The notes under the pieces: model-generated
The model's input: only the letters and a program-made list of their open reading frames with translations
Databases searched by the model: none
What the model was told of the DNA's origin: nothing
Made by a program: the position numbers and the translations under genes
In this document: positions 24,962 to 33,451 of the stretch, in pieces
How the letters are laid out: each line of letters opens with the position of its first letter
How positions within the stretch are numbered: the first letter of the stretch is position 1
NCBI GenBank assembly: GCA_045106735.1
Contig: JBGCEZ010000039.1
Coordinates: 1 to 64,000, forward strand
DNA: 64,000 nt
Direction: 5' to 3'
Origin: JBGCEZ01 sp045106735
Lineage (GTDB): Bacteria > Planctomycetota > Phycisphaerae > Phycisphaerales > SM1A02

Positions 24962-26023
24962 ATGCTGACGTGTGGGAAACCCAAGTTGATGAACGAGACC
25001 TCGTCAATCGAGATCTCGGTGGACGCCGGCGAAGCCTCCGCGGCGACGGGTCGGCCCTTCGGACGGCTCCTGGCCGTGCTGGCGGTCGCCGGCGCCGCCA
25101 CGCTTGGCGCCGCCGCGTCGGCCCAGTCATCCTCCCCGCCGTCCCGATTCGGTTCCCCTGGCGGCGTGCCGCAGTTGATCATTCCCGGTTTCGAGGGTCC
25201 CGAACGGCCGTCCGAGATCGGCGAGATCGCGATCCTGCGGGCGGAAGCCGACGTCGAGCTCGTCGTGCCCGGCCGGACCTTCCACCTCGTCATGCACGTT
25301 GTCCTGGCCCGAGACTGGCACACCTACTGGGAGTTCGCCGGCGCGAGCGGGGCCCCCATGGACATCGACCTGAAATTGCCGGGCGGCTTTCTTGCCGGCC
25401 CGCCGCGCTACATGCGTCCCAAATCCTTCAAGGGACCTGAGGGCGTCACGTACGGCTACGAGCGTGAGACCCGCATCTTCGTGCCGATTACGGCCCCCAA
25501 GACGCTCGACCCGAACGTTCCGGTTTCGATCACCGCCGACGTCACCTACCTCGCCTGCCGCGATGTGTGCCTGTTCGGCAATCGCACACTGACGCTCGAG
25601 TTGCCGGCCGCCGATTCGGCCGGGGCGAGTCCGGGCAAGCCGAGCCTGGCCGTGGCCCGCGACTACGCCCACGTCCCGCTGCCGATCAGCGCGATTCCCG
25701 GCGCGACGGCCAAAATCGAAGTCGAAGGCGACCGCCGCACGCTCGTGATGACCATGCCCCACAGCGGGGTGGCGGACGCCGCATGGTTCCCCTCCGTTCG
25801 CCCGGGGCTGACCTACGGCAAGCCGCTCATCACCCGCGACGCATCGAACTTCACCGTGCGCGTTCCGTTCACCGCCAAGTCCGGCAACGCCCTCGGGCGT
25901 CCGATGGTGGTGCGAGGCGTGCTTGGACTGGGCACCGATCCCGCCGGACCGGCGTGGACGATTGACATCCCGGTCGATGAGACCGGCGCCGCGCGGCGAA
26001 CCGCGTCCGCCGCTCGCCCCTGA
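24962..26023 (+). CDS. DsbD N-terminal-like periplasmic thiol-disulfide protein
   Basis: 353 residues. The N-terminal hydrophobic segment (LLAVLAVAGAATLGAAASA) looks like a signal peptide preceded by a long n-region. The body matches the DsbD N-terminal (DsbD-alpha) immunoglobulin-like domain: WHTYWEFAG-SG-P, then YGYE, and the paired cysteines in YLACRDVCLFG that in DsbD exchange electrons with the transmembrane domain. No transmembrane electron carrier or thioredoxin domain is attached, so a separate partner would be needed; the redoxin 110 bp downstream is one candidate. ATG 24962 has AGGAA about 9 bp upstream; ATG 24989 is an alternative. Confidence 0.75.
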   Translation: MLTCGKPKLMNETSSIEISVDAGEASAATGRPFGRLLAVLAVAGAATLGAAASAQSSSPPSRFGSPGGVPQLIIPGFEGPERPSEIGEIAILRAEADVELVVPGRTFHLVMHVVLARDWHTYWEFAGASGAPMDIDLKLPGGFLAGPPRYMRPKSFKGPEGVTYGYERETRIFVPITAPKTLDPNVPVSITADVTYLACRDVCLFGNRTLTLELPAADSAGASPGKPSLAVARDYAHVPLPISAIPGATAKIEVEGDRRTLVMTMPHSGVADAAWFPSVRPGLTYGKPLITRDASNFTVRVPFTAKSGNALGRPMVVRGVLGLGTDPAGPAWTIDIPVDETGAARRTASAARP

Positions 26024-26132
26024 TTCAACCCGTGGACCTGAGAGAGCGCCCCGCCCGGCCCCTTTGCCGGCGAGGCCATGATTTGCACCCAAATTCGGGC
26101 ATTTCGCCCGACCCCTGAGAAGGAGCTTTGTC

Positions 26133-26768
26133 ATGAAGCGCATCACTCGTACCGCTATCGCGTTCGGCCTCGGCGCCGCTGCCCTCGCCTTCACCGCCGC
26201 CATGGGCCCGCAGGACACTGCAGCCAAGGCGAAGATCGGCGAGGCCGCCCCGGCCTGGAAACTGACCGACATCAAGGGCAAGGAGCACGAGCTCAAGGAC
26301 TTTGCCGGCAAGACCGTCGTCCTTGAGTGGACCAACCCCGGTTGCCCGTACATCGTCGGCGTCTACGACAAGGGCGTCGTGTCCGAGACGGTCAAGGCCA
26401 TGAAGGAGATGGGCAAGGACTACGTCTACATTGCCGTCAACTCGACCGGCAACAAGGCCAAGGACGCCGTGATCAAGGAGAACACGGACTTCCTCGCCAA
26501 GCACAAGATGGACATCCCCGTCGTCATCGACCATGACGGCACCGTCGGCAAGACGTACGGCGCCAAGACCACGCCGCACATGTACGTCATCGACACCAAG
26601 GGTGTGCTCCGCTACCACGGCGCGTTCACCGACGATCCGGGCTCGCGCAAGTCGCCCGAGCACGTCAACTACGTTGTGCAGAGCCTCAAGCAGCTGGCCG
26701 CGGGCGAGACCGTCACCCCCGACCACACCAAGCAGTGGGGCTGCAGCGTCAAGTACGTCGCCAAGTGA
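26133..26768 (+). CDS. Periplasmic redoxin (AhpC/TSA thioredoxin-fold family)
   Basis: 211 residues with a signal peptide (MKRITRTAIAFGLGAAALAFTA). Mature part is a thioredoxin-fold redoxin: IGEAAPAWKLTDIKGKEHELKDFAGKTVVLEW (in parts: APAWKLTD, DFAGKTVVLEW), then the active site NPGCPYIVGVY with a single Cys in the NPxCPY arrangement typical of this family, and TTPHMYVIDTKGVLRYHGAFTDDP. A second Cys near the C-terminus (WGCSVKY) could resolve. Probably reduces peroxides or receives electrons in the envelope. Clear AAGGAG ribosome-binding site. Downstream intrinsic terminator. Confidence 0.85.
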   Translation: MKRITRTAIAFGLGAAALAFTAAMGPQDTAAKAKIGEAAPAWKLTDIKGKEHELKDFAGKTVVLEWTNPGCPYIVGVYDKGVVSETVKAMKEMGKDYVYIAVNSTGNKAKDAVIKENTDFLAKHKMDIPVVIDHDGTVGKTYGAKTTPHMYVIDTKGVLRYHGAFTDDPGSRKSPEHVNYVVQSLKQLAAGETVTPDHTKQWGCSVKYVAK

Positions 26769-26844
26769 TTCGGTGACCCTGTTCGCCTGATCTCGGGTCC
26801 GGTCTTCCATTCCTCAAGACCGTTCGCCCGAATGTGACTCCGGC

Positions 26845-26886
26845 CGCCGGCCCCGTGACGCACCGTCATGGGGCCGGCGGTTTTTC
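26845..26886 (+). terminator. Rho-independent terminator after the redoxin gene
   Basis: Perfect 11-bp stem CCGCCGGCCCC/GGGGCCGGCGG followed directly by TTTTTCTTT. Confidence 0.92.
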
Positions 26887-26940
26887 TTTGGATGGCTGAG
26901 AGCGCGGCGGCATCGCGGCGGTGGTTGAGTGGCCGTGGCT

Positions 26941-26988
26941 GGCGGACCGGCGGACCGGCGGACCGGCTGACCGGCTGACCGGCGGGCG
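26941..26988. repeat. 8-bp tandem repeat, six units
   Basis: GGCGGACC three times, GGCTGACC twice and a degenerate GGCGGGCG. Lies in the 376-bp gap 26769-27144 between the redoxin terminator and the hydroxyacyl-CoA dehydrogenase gene; the rest of the gap shows nothing else. Confidence 0.9.
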
Positions 26989-27144
26989 GCCGGGGCGGGT
27001 GGCGGGTGGCGGAGCGGGCGGGGGAGGCGGCGGCCCGGGTGGCCTCCGTCGGTGGCGATCCCTACCATGGCGGCCCTTCGCTGCCTCCGGTCTTCAGGTC
27101 GGCTGGCCATCGATTTTCTGTTTGATCGCGGGACGAGCATCGAA

Positions 27145-28005
27145 ATGAGCAACGTTGACAGCATGGCCGTGATCGGCGCCGGGACCATGGGGGCGGGCAT
27201 CGCTTGGACGGCGGCCGCCGCCGGACTGAACGTTCACGTCGTCGACCTGTCGCCGGACCAGCTCGCCCGGGCCAAGGCCTACCACGCCAAGACCTTCGCC
27301 CGCAGCGTCGAGAAGGGGCGGATGGAGCAGGCGGCGGCCGACGAGTCGGCGGCCCGCATCCAGTACCACGGCGAGATGGCGTCGGCCAAGTCCGCGGACT
27401 GGGTCGTGGAAGCGGCCACCGAGAACGTGGACGTGAAGAAGGCGATCTTCCGCGAGATGTGCGAGACGTTCGGGCCCAAGGCCGTGCTCGCGACGAACAC
27501 CTCCTCGATCTCCATCACCGATGTGGCCAGCGTGTGCGGCGACCGTGCCCCCATGGTCATCGGCATGCACTTCTTCAACCCGGTCCCGGTCATGAAGCTC
27601 TGCGAGGTCATCAAGGGCCTGGCCACGAGCGAAGAGACCGTGCAGCGCACGATCGATCTGGCCACGCGGATGGGCAAGACGGCGGTGCCGGCCAACGACC
27701 GCGCCGGCTTCGTCAGCAATCGCGTGCTGATGCCGATGATCAACGAAGCGTTCCACGCCTGGACCGAAGGCGTGGCCGAGCCCAAGGACATCGATCAGAT
27801 CATGCTGCTTGGCTGCAATTTCCCGATGGGCCCGCTCCGGCTGGCCGATTTCATCGGGCTTGATGTCTGCCACGACATCATGATGGTGCTGTACCGCGAG
27901 CTGGGCGACCAGAAGTTCTTCCCCAACCCGCGGCTCCGGCAACTCGTCATCGCTGGACGGCTCGGCAACAAGACCGGGCATGGCGTGTACGACTACAGCA
28001 GCTGA
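27145..28005 (+). CDS. 3-hydroxyacyl-CoA (3-hydroxybutyryl-CoA) dehydrogenase
   Basis: 286 residues, the size of single-domain-pair bacterial 3-hydroxybutyryl-CoA dehydrogenases, which oxidise L-3-hydroxyacyl-CoA with NAD in fatty-acid or butanoate metabolism. Residues 9-20 VIGAGTMGAGIA form the NAD-binding loop, Asp34 ends the second strand, NTSSISI is the substrate loop, His142 in GMHFFNPVPVMKLCEV and Glu154 are the catalytic pair. The C-terminal domain has CNFPMGPLRLADFIGLDV and ends NKTGHGVYDY. Start ATG 27145; an upstream frame extension to 27052 has no homology. No thiolase or crotonase gene adjoins, so the pathway is not fixed by context. Confidence 0.92.
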   Translation: MSNVDSMAVIGAGTMGAGIAWTAAAAGLNVHVVDLSPDQLARAKAYHAKTFARSVEKGRMEQAAADESAARIQYHGEMASAKSADWVVEAATENVDVKKAIFREMCETFGPKAVLATNTSSISITDVASVCGDRAPMVIGMHFFNPVPVMKLCEVIKGLATSEETVQRTIDLATRMGKTAVPANDRAGFVSNRVLMPMINEAFHAWTEGVAEPKDIDQIMLLGCNFPMGPLRLADFIGLDVCHDIMMVLYRELGDQKFFPNPRLRQLVIAGRLGNKTGHGVYDYSS

Positions 28006-28041
28006 GCCGCCCCGGCGGCTGAGCGCGCGGGTCAACGTGAA

Positions 28042-28086
28042 CCACGCGGCCCACCCGGCCCACGCAGCCCACCCGGCCCACGCAGC
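28042..28086. repeat. 9-bp tandem repeat with an 18-bp higher-order unit
   Basis: Five 9-bp units: CCACGCGGC, then CCACCCGGC and CCACGCAGC alternating twice. Located in the 198-bp gap between the hydroxyacyl-CoA dehydrogenase gene and gap. Confidence 0.9.
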
Positions 28087-28203
28087 CCAATCGTGATCCA
28101 GCGCGGTTCGCCGCACGGCAGTTCAGAGTCTTCTCCCGGGAGCCGGCGCCGCGTCGGCGTTGACCCCACCCTTCTCCACCCACGTATTGCAATCGAGGCG
28201 GAC

Positions 28204-29226
28204 ATGGCCATCAAGATCGGCATCAACGGATTCGGACGCATCGGACGCCTCGTGTACCGGGCGGCCCGGCGTCAGGGCGACATCGAAATCGTCGCCATCA
28301 ACGACCTGGTTCCGGCCGAGAACCTGGCGTACATGCTCGAGTTCGACACGATGCACGGGCGGTTTGAGCACGGCGTCACCGCCGAAGGCGACCACCTCGT
28401 CTGCGGTGGGCATCGCACCCGTTGCCTGAGCGAGCGCGATCCCGCGCAGCTCGGCTGGGGTGACCTGGGCGTGGACTACGTGCTCGAGTCCACCGGTTTC
28501 TTCACCGCCGGCCCGGACGCCGAGAAGCACCTCGCCGCCGGCGCGAAGCGCGTCCTGGTGAGCGCGCCGACCAAGACCCCGGACCTCGTGCCGACGATGG
28601 CGTACAAGGTCAACCACGACCAATACGACCCGGCCAAGCACACGGTGGTGTCCAACGCCTCCTGCACCACCAACTGCCTGGCCCCGATCGCCAAGGTGCT
28701 GCACGACTCCTTCGGCCTCGAAGAAGGCCTGATGACCACGATCCACGCGGTGACCGCCACCCAGCCCACGCAGGATGGCCCGTCGCGCAAGGATCTTCGT
28801 GGCGGTCGCAATGGCTACATGAACATCATTCCCGCCTCCACCGGCGCGGCCAAGGCCGTCGCCCTGTGCATCCCGGCGATGAAGGGCCGGCTGACCGGTA
28901 CGTCGATGCGGGTGCCGACGGCCGACGTGTCGTGCGTCGACCTCACCTTCCGCACCGAGCGGGCCACGAGCCTTGCCGACATCCACGCGGCGATGAAGGC
29001 GGCGGCCGATGGCCCGATGTCCGGCGTGCTCGGATACACCGAAGAGCCGCTGGTCTCCAGCGACTTCATTGGCGATCCGCACAGCAGCATCTACGACGCC
29101 GGTGCGGCCATGGAACTCAATGACCGGTTCTTCAAGGTCGTGAGCTGGTACGACAACGAGGCGGGCTACGCCCACCGTTGCGTGGACATGCTCCGCATGA
29201 TGGCCGAACGGGACGGCGCGGCGTGA
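28204..29226 (+). CDS. gap: Type I glyceraldehyde-3-phosphate dehydrogenase
   Basis: 340 residues, normal length. Converts glyceraldehyde-3-phosphate to 1,3-bisphosphoglycerate with NAD in glycolysis or gluconeogenesis. Visible features: INGFGRIGR dinucleotide loop, Asp34 in AINDL favouring NAD, the catalytic Cys154 in SNASCTTNC, His181 in TIHAVTATQ, and the C-terminal [12 protein letters not shown] 28204 has GAGG a few bases upstream. It is the first gene of a four-gene set joined by overlapping stop/start codons: its TGA overlaps the GTG of the next gene (GTGA). Confidence 0.95.
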   Translation: MAIKIGINGFGRIGRLVYRAARRQGDIEIVAINDLVPAENLAYMLEFDTMHGRFEHGVTAEGDHLVCGGHRTRCLSERDPAQLGWGDLGVDYVLESTGFFTAGPDAEKHLAAGAKRVLVSAPTKTPDLVPTMAYKVNHDQYDPAKHTVVSNASCTTNCLAPIAKVLHDSFGLEEGLMTTIHAVTATQPTQDGPSRKDLRGGRNGYMNIIPASTGAAKAVALCIPAMKGRLTGTSMRVPTADVSCVDLTFRTERATSLADIHAAMKAAADGPMSGVLGYTEEPLVSSDFIGDPHSSIYDAGAAMELNDRFFKVVSWYDNEAGYAHRCVDMLRMMAERDGAA

Positions 29227-29708
29227 AGCAGTCGGGGGCCGGGGCCCCGGGCATCGACGACCACGTCGTGATCGGGTGGCGCGAGTACGTCGCGCTGCCC
29301 GAGTGGGGCATCGGTCGCATCATGGCCAAGGCCGACTCGGGGGCGCGTTCCAGCGCGCTGGACGTCGGGCAGCTTGAAGAGCTCCCGGGCGGTCGCGTGT
29401 CCTTTGATGTCGTGACGCGCCGCGAGCGCGCCCCGGGCGAACCGGGGCGGGTGGTCCACGTGGAAGCCGACGTTGTGCGGCGGACGCGGGTGCGGTCGAG
29501 CCTGGGGGATCCGCACGATCGCGTCTTCGTGCGTACAGCCATGACCCTCGGCTCGGTCACCAAGGAAATCGAGCTGGGACTCGTCGATCGCCGGCGGATG
29601 CGATGCCGCATGCTCATCGGCCGCCGGGCCCTGCAGCCAGAGTTCTTTGTCGACTCGGGGGCGACGTACCGACTCGGGCGCCGGCCGCGCATCCGGCGGT
29701 CGTCGTGA
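29223..29708 (+). CDS. RimB-type ATP-dependent zinc protease (retropepsin-like, DUF/PF05618 family)
   Basis: 161 residues from GTG 29223, overlapping the gap stop by GTGA. The conserved opening [28 protein letters not shown] carries the D-S-G-A aspartic-protease-like triad of the family that often accompanies RimK, and the C-terminal [26 protein letters not shown] is also characteristic. In organisms with RimK this protein trims or modulates poly-glutamate tails on ribosomal protein S6. The start could be further upstream inside gap (ATG 29178), but homology begins after the GTG. Its own stop overlaps the next start, so translation is probably coupled. Confidence 0.8.
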   Translation: MKQSGAGAPGIDDHVVIGWREYVALPEWGIGRIMAKADSGARSSALDVGQLEELPGGRVSFDVVTRRERAPGEPGRVVHVEADVVRRTRVRSSLGDPHDRVFVRTAMTLGSVTKEIELGLVDRRRMRCRMLIGRRALQPEFFVDSGATYRLGRRPRIRRSS

Positions 29709-30892
29709 AGCTGGTCATCCTCTCTCGCACGCCGGAAGGGCCGGCGACGGCTCGATTGGTCGACGTGGCGGTCGCCCGGGGGCACGCGATCCAGATTGTC
29801 GACGTCTTGGCGACGACCATCGGGCTTGGTTCCGGGGCCACGCCGTTGTCGCGGGCGACCGGACCGATCCAGCCCGCGGACGGCGTGATTCCGCGCATTG
29901 GCGAAACGATCGGCGAGATCGGCCTGGCGGTCCTCCGGCAATTCGAAGCCGGCGGGGCGGTTGCGCTGAATTCGGCCGACGCGATTGCCGGGGTGCGCGA
30001 CAAGCTGCACCAGCTCCAGCGACTGCACGCGGCCGGCGTCCCCACGCCACGGACCGCGTTCGCGTTTCGCCGAGAAGACATGGCCGCGGCCATCGCCCAG
30101 GTGGGCGGGGGGCCGGTCGTACTGAAGACGTTCGGCGGGTCGGGTGGAATCGGGGTCGTGCTGGCGGAGTCATCGTCCGCCGCGTTGAGCGGACTGGAAG
30201 CATTGCAGGCCGCGGGCCGTCCGGCCATGGTCCAGCACTTCCACGCCGAATGTCGTGGCCGAGATGTCCGCGCGCTCGTGGTTGACGGCCACGTGGTCGC
30301 CGCCATGCGGCGAATCGCCGCGGGCGATGAGTTTCGCGGCAATTTGCAGCGGGGCGGCGCCGGCGAGCCTGTCGCGTTGGACGATGCGGCTCGTGCGATG
30401 GCGGTGGCCGCGGCGACAACGCTCGACCTGCACGTGGCCGGGGTCGACCTGCTCGAAACGTCGGACGGACCGAAGGTGCTGGAGGTCAACGCTTCGCCGG
30501 GGCTCGCCGGCATCGAGGCGGTGACCGGGGTCGACGTCGCCACGGCCATGATCGAACATTTGGAGGGGCTGGTCCGCGGCGTCGACCGGAACGCGATCGG
30601 GGCGCCTCCGGGCACTGGCACGTGCGTCGTCGACATTACGGTGACCGAGGCCGCGCGCTTGAGTGGCGGCCGTTTGGATGCAGCGGGCTTGTCCGCCCGC
30701 GGCGTGACCGTGTTGAGCTTGCGCCGCGGTGGCCGGCGCTTGGCTGCGCCGGCGGGCGATCTGTTCGTCCAAGCGGGAGACGTGCTGACCTGCCGAGGGG
30801 GGGAAGCGACGCTTCGCGCGGTGGGGGGGCAGCTCGGTCAGCCTGAACTTGCCCCCGTCGGCCGTGCTCCGGCCGGGAAGTCCGAGCCATGA
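29705..30892 (+). CDS. rimK: RimK-type ATP-grasp ligase with a C-terminal TrkA-C-like domain
   Basis: 395 residues, longer than the ~300-residue RimK of E. coli. Residues 1-300 are the RimK/LysX ATP-grasp ligase: [12 protein letters not shown] start, PRIGETIGEIGLAVLRQFE, HQLQRLHAAGVPTPRT, the Gly-rich VLKTFGGSGGIGV loop and VLEVNASPGLAGIEAVTGVDVA for ATP/Mg binding. It adds glutamate to a protein or peptide C-terminus. The last ~75 residues (TEAARLSGG-LDAAGLSARGVTVLSL onwards to FVQAGDVLTCRGG) resemble the RCK-C/TrkA-C ligand-binding domain of potassium uptake regulators. Start GTG 29705 overlaps the upstream TGA. The following gene starts with ATG overlapping this stop (ATGA). Confidence 0.82.
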   Translation: MKLVILSRTPEGPATARLVDVAVARGHAIQIVDVLATTIGLGSGATPLSRATGPIQPADGVIPRIGETIGEIGLAVLRQFEAGGAVALNSADAIAGVRDKLHQLQRLHAAGVPTPRTAFAFRREDMAAAIAQVGGGPVVLKTFGGSGGIGVVLAESSSAALSGLEALQAAGRPAMVQHFHAECRGRDVRALVVDGHVVAAMRRIAAGDEFRGNLQRGGAGEPVALDDAARAMAVAAATTLDLHVAGVDLLETSDGPKVLEVNASPGLAGIEAVTGVDVATAMIEHLEGLVRGVDRNAIGAPPGTGTCVVDITVTEAARLSGGRLDAAGLSARGVTVLSLRRGGRRLAAPAGDLFVQAGDVLTCRGGEATLRAVGGQLGQPELAPVGRAPAGKSEP

Positions 30893-32691
30893 GCGATCAG
30901 CCTCCTTCTTCTCCGCCACCGCCGCCGCCGCCACCGCCACCGCCACCGAGCCGGTCTGCGCCGCCACCTCCACCGCCGCCCTCGCAGTCGATTGCACCGG
31001 CGCGGACACCCGACGGGGTGGCTCCGCCAGCACCGTATGGGGCCGAGCCCCAATGGCAGCCACCCGCCGGGGCAAGTTCGGAACTGGTGCTGCCGCCGCT
31101 CCCGCCTCCGTTGCCCGACGGACCGTGGGGCAACGCTCGCCGCCCGCCGGCGCGGCATGTCATGCCGTGGATGCCAGCCGAACTGGCGATTCTGCTGGCC
31201 GTGCTTGCATTGCTGCCGGCCGGCTTGTTGACGCTCGCCAATACGTTCATGCCATCGGGCTTGATGCTGTACATCAATGATCCGACCCGGGTGGTGGCCG
31301 TGCTGGCCGAATCAGATCGGCGGATGTCGGCTGAGGTCCCTTGGTTCGTGTGGCCGTCGTCGGGCGATCCTGGGGACGCAGCGGAACGGATCGATGCCCT
31401 GTGGGCGCAATACGAAGAACTGGCGACCGTCGAAGAGACCGGGATCTTCGTGCCGTACGACGACTTTGAGCTTCGGGTCCTGCGCGACGAAGCGCGGTAC
31501 GGCCGCGCGGCCTACGCGATGATCGCGCCAGAATCGGCCGACCTTGACCCGGCGATTCTTGAGGTGGCGGACCCCTCAAGCGAGAGCGCTCCCCGGAACA
31601 TGATTTCGGTGCTGCTCGTGCCCGATGATCCGCAGGACACGGCGATGCCGCCGCGGGCCCGCCGGTTGGCCGTGATTTTGGGAGTGGCAACGTTCGCCCC
31701 CATGATCGCGGGGCTGGTCGCGTCCGTCCTCTGGTTCTTGCGGGGGCGGCGGAGTTTGCTCGTGCGAGCGCGTCCTTGGCTGACCGTGCCAACGCCAGCC
31801 ATCGGACTCGAGGCAGCGAGCATTGGCTTTGGGGCGTTCGCGGTGCTGGGCATCTTCGCGTCGATGCTAATCGGCGTGATTTCCCACCACGCCATGGCTG
31901 CCCTTGTCCTCGGCATGACTGGGCTGCTGGTCCTGCTTCAGCTCGGGATTCTGGCCGGAACGGAGCCCGCGCCGACGGACACGGAAGCGCCGGATGCCAC
32001 GGCCGGGCCCACCGCAGAACTCAGCGCGAGGCCCACATCGGAGTCCATCCGAGACGTGGCGACGGATCCGCCGTCGGATTTCGCCCCGCCGCCCGAGCAA
32101 AGCACCATTTCAGCCTTCGCCCCGGCCACGCCGCCAACGTCGACCCCCGAGCAAGGGCCCGTGGCGTCAGCCGAGCGGACATCCACCGGTCCGCCGCGCA
32201 CCGCGGCTGGACGCGTTGGCAAAATGCTGTGGCTGGCGATCGTGGTGGGGGGACTGGAGCAAGCTTTCTGGTTCGCGTGGTCGATGATCGGGCTCTGGGT
32301 CGCGCCGGGAGCGCCGTCGGACGATCCAGGTCCCTGGTGGGAAGGGATCGACGAAGGCATCTTGCTCGGTGAGCCGGGGGCGGGCTTTTCGTTGTTCGCC
32401 ACGGTGTCGGTCCAAGCCGCGGTGGTGGAAGAGCTGATTTTCCGGGCGTGCTTGTTCGTCGGCTTGCGCCACTGGATGAGCCTGTGGCCGGCGGCGATTC
32501 TCTCCGGGACCATCTTTGGCATCGTCCACGGGTACGGCCCGATCGGCTTGCTGAGCGTTTCGATGGGTGGGGCAATCTACGCGGTGGCCTACGAATGGAC
32601 GCGGTCGATCGGTGTCTGCATCATTGCCCACGCCATCCACAACGCGTCGATCTTCGGGCTCATGATGTTGATCGCCTGGTCCGTCCAGTGA
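30889..32691 (+). CDS. CPBP-family intramembrane metalloprotease with a polyproline N-terminus
   Basis: 600 residues. The first 70 residues are proline-rich with uninterrupted runs of 12 and 7 prolines, which need elongation factor P to translate. About residues 98-125 and 255-360 contain hydrophobic helices. After a Pro/Thr/Ser linker (about 360-440) the C-terminal 160 residues are the CPBP (ABI/CAAX protease-like) domain: Glu514-Glu515 in EELIFRACLF, His547 in VHGYG and His581 in HAIHN, the metal-binding and catalytic set. The start ATG overlaps the rimK stop (ATGA), making this the fourth gene of the gap-rimB-rimK set. Physiological substrate unknown; related proteins process prenylated or secreted peptides. 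Confidence 0.8.
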   Translation: MSDQPPSSPPPPPPPPPPPPSRSAPPPPPPPSQSIAPARTPDGVAPPAPYGAEPQWQPPAGASSELVLPPLPPPLPDGPWGNARRPPARHVMPWMPAELAILLAVLALLPAGLLTLANTFMPSGLMLYINDPTRVVAVLAESDRRMSAEVPWFVWPSSGDPGDAAERIDALWAQYEELATVEETGIFVPYDDFELRVLRDEARYGRAAYAMIAPESADLDPAILEVADPSSESAPRNMISVLLVPDDPQDTAMPPRARRLAVILGVATFAPMIAGLVASVLWFLRGRRSLLVRARPWLTVPTPAIGLEAASIGFGAFAVLGIFASMLIGVISHHAMAALVLGMTGLLVLLQLGILAGTEPAPTDTEAPDATAGPTAELSARPTSESIRDVATDPPSDFAPPPEQSTISAFAPATPPTSTPEQGPVASAERTSTGPPRTAAGRVGKMLWLAIVVGGLEQAFWFAWSMIGLWVAPGAPSDDPGPWWEGIDEGILLGEPGAGFSLFATVSVQAAVVEELIFRACLFVGLRHWMSLWPAAILSGTIFGIVHGYGPIGLLSVSMGGAIYAVAYEWTRSIGVCIIAHAIHNASIFGLMMLIAWSVQ

Positions 32692-32816
32692 ATCCTCGGC
32701 CTGGTCGGTGAACGGCACGGTTGCCGCGGTTGGCGGGGTGCCGGAACGTCCGGACGTCCAAACGTCGGATCAGAGCTGGGCGATGGCCTCGATCGTCGTC
32801 GCGCACGTCACCCTTG

Positions 32817-32858
32817 TTCTTGATTCGTGTTTCTTGATTCGTATTTCTTGACTCTTGG
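32817..32858. repeat. AT-rich 14-bp tandem repeat, three units
   Basis: TTCTTGATTCGTGT, TTCTTGATTCGTAT, TTCTTGACTCTTGG in perfect 14-bp register just upstream of the GNAT gene, whose ribosome-binding site overlaps the third unit. Unusually AT-rich for this window; TTGATT/TTGACT also resemble -35 elements. Confidence 0.85.
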
Positions 32859-32869
32859 AGCACCCGTCC

Positions 32870-33358
32870 ATGCCCGCTTTCGATGTCGTCGTTCGCGCCG
32901 CCACCCCGGCTGACGCGGGCTTGATCCTGGAGTTCATTCGTGAACTTGCCGAGTACGAGCGTCTGGTCCATGAAGTCGTGGCCACGGAGGCGGCGATCCG
33001 GTCAACGCTCTTTGGTGACGCTCCGGCGGCTGAAGTGCTGATGTGCGAACATCGCGGTGAGCCGGCCGGATTCGCGCTGCACTTCCCGACGTACTCGACC
33101 TTCCTCGGGCGTTCGGGGATCCACCTCGAGGATCTCTTCGTTCGGCCCGCGCATCGCGGCGCCGGCTGCGGCCGGATGCTGCTCTCAGCGCTCGCCCGCG
33201 TGGCGATCGAGCGCGGGGCCGGACGCCTGGAGTGGGCGGTCCTCGACTGGAACACCTCGGCCATCGGTTTCTACCGTTCGATCGGCGCGGCCTCGATGGA
33301 TGGGTGGACGACCAATCGCCTGACGGGTGCGGCACTGGAATCACTCGCCGCGCAATGA
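32870..33358 (+). CDS. GNAT-family N-acetyltransferase (SSAT-like)
   Basis: 162 residues, single GNAT domain. RAATPADAGLILEFIRELAEYERL at the N-terminus, HLEDLFVRPAHRGAGCGRMLLSALA as motif A with the acetyl-CoA phosphate-binding R-x-x-G-x-G/C (R-G-A-G-C-G), and LDWNTSAIGFYRSIGA as motif B. The AEYE and YSTFLGRSGIHLEDL phrases match spermidine/diamine acetyltransferase-like members, so a polyamine or other small amine is a plausible substrate, but this is inference. ATG 32870 has GGAG 9 bp upstream, within the 14-bp repeat. Confidence 0.85.
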   Translation: MPAFDVVVRAATPADAGLILEFIRELAEYERLVHEVVATEAAIRSTLFGDAPAAEVLMCEHRGEPAGFALHFPTYSTFLGRSGIHLEDLFVRPAHRGAGCGRMLLSALARVAIERGAGRLEWAVLDWNTSAIGFYRSIGAASMDGWTTNRLTGAALESLAAQ

Positions 33359-33362
33359 ACAA

Positions 33363-33389
33363 GGAGGCCGGAGCGTGGCTCCGACCTCC
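33363..33389. terminator. Bidirectional hairpin between convergent genes
   Basis: GGAGG-C-CGGAGC pairs with GCTCCG-A-CCTCC around a GTG loop, between the GNAT stop (33358) and the barrel-protein stop (33452). There is no strong U-tract, so termination efficiency is uncertain. Confidence 0.6.
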
Positions 33390-33451
33390 CTGGTCATGAT
33401 TGTTGCCGGCCGGCGGAATGCCGAGCCGTCATCGGCGTCGCGGCGGTGGCA

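Noticed and set aside
26941..28086. Short tandem repeats considered as CRISPR arrays
   Set aside because: Units are only 8-9 bp and contiguous, without spacers or cas genes.
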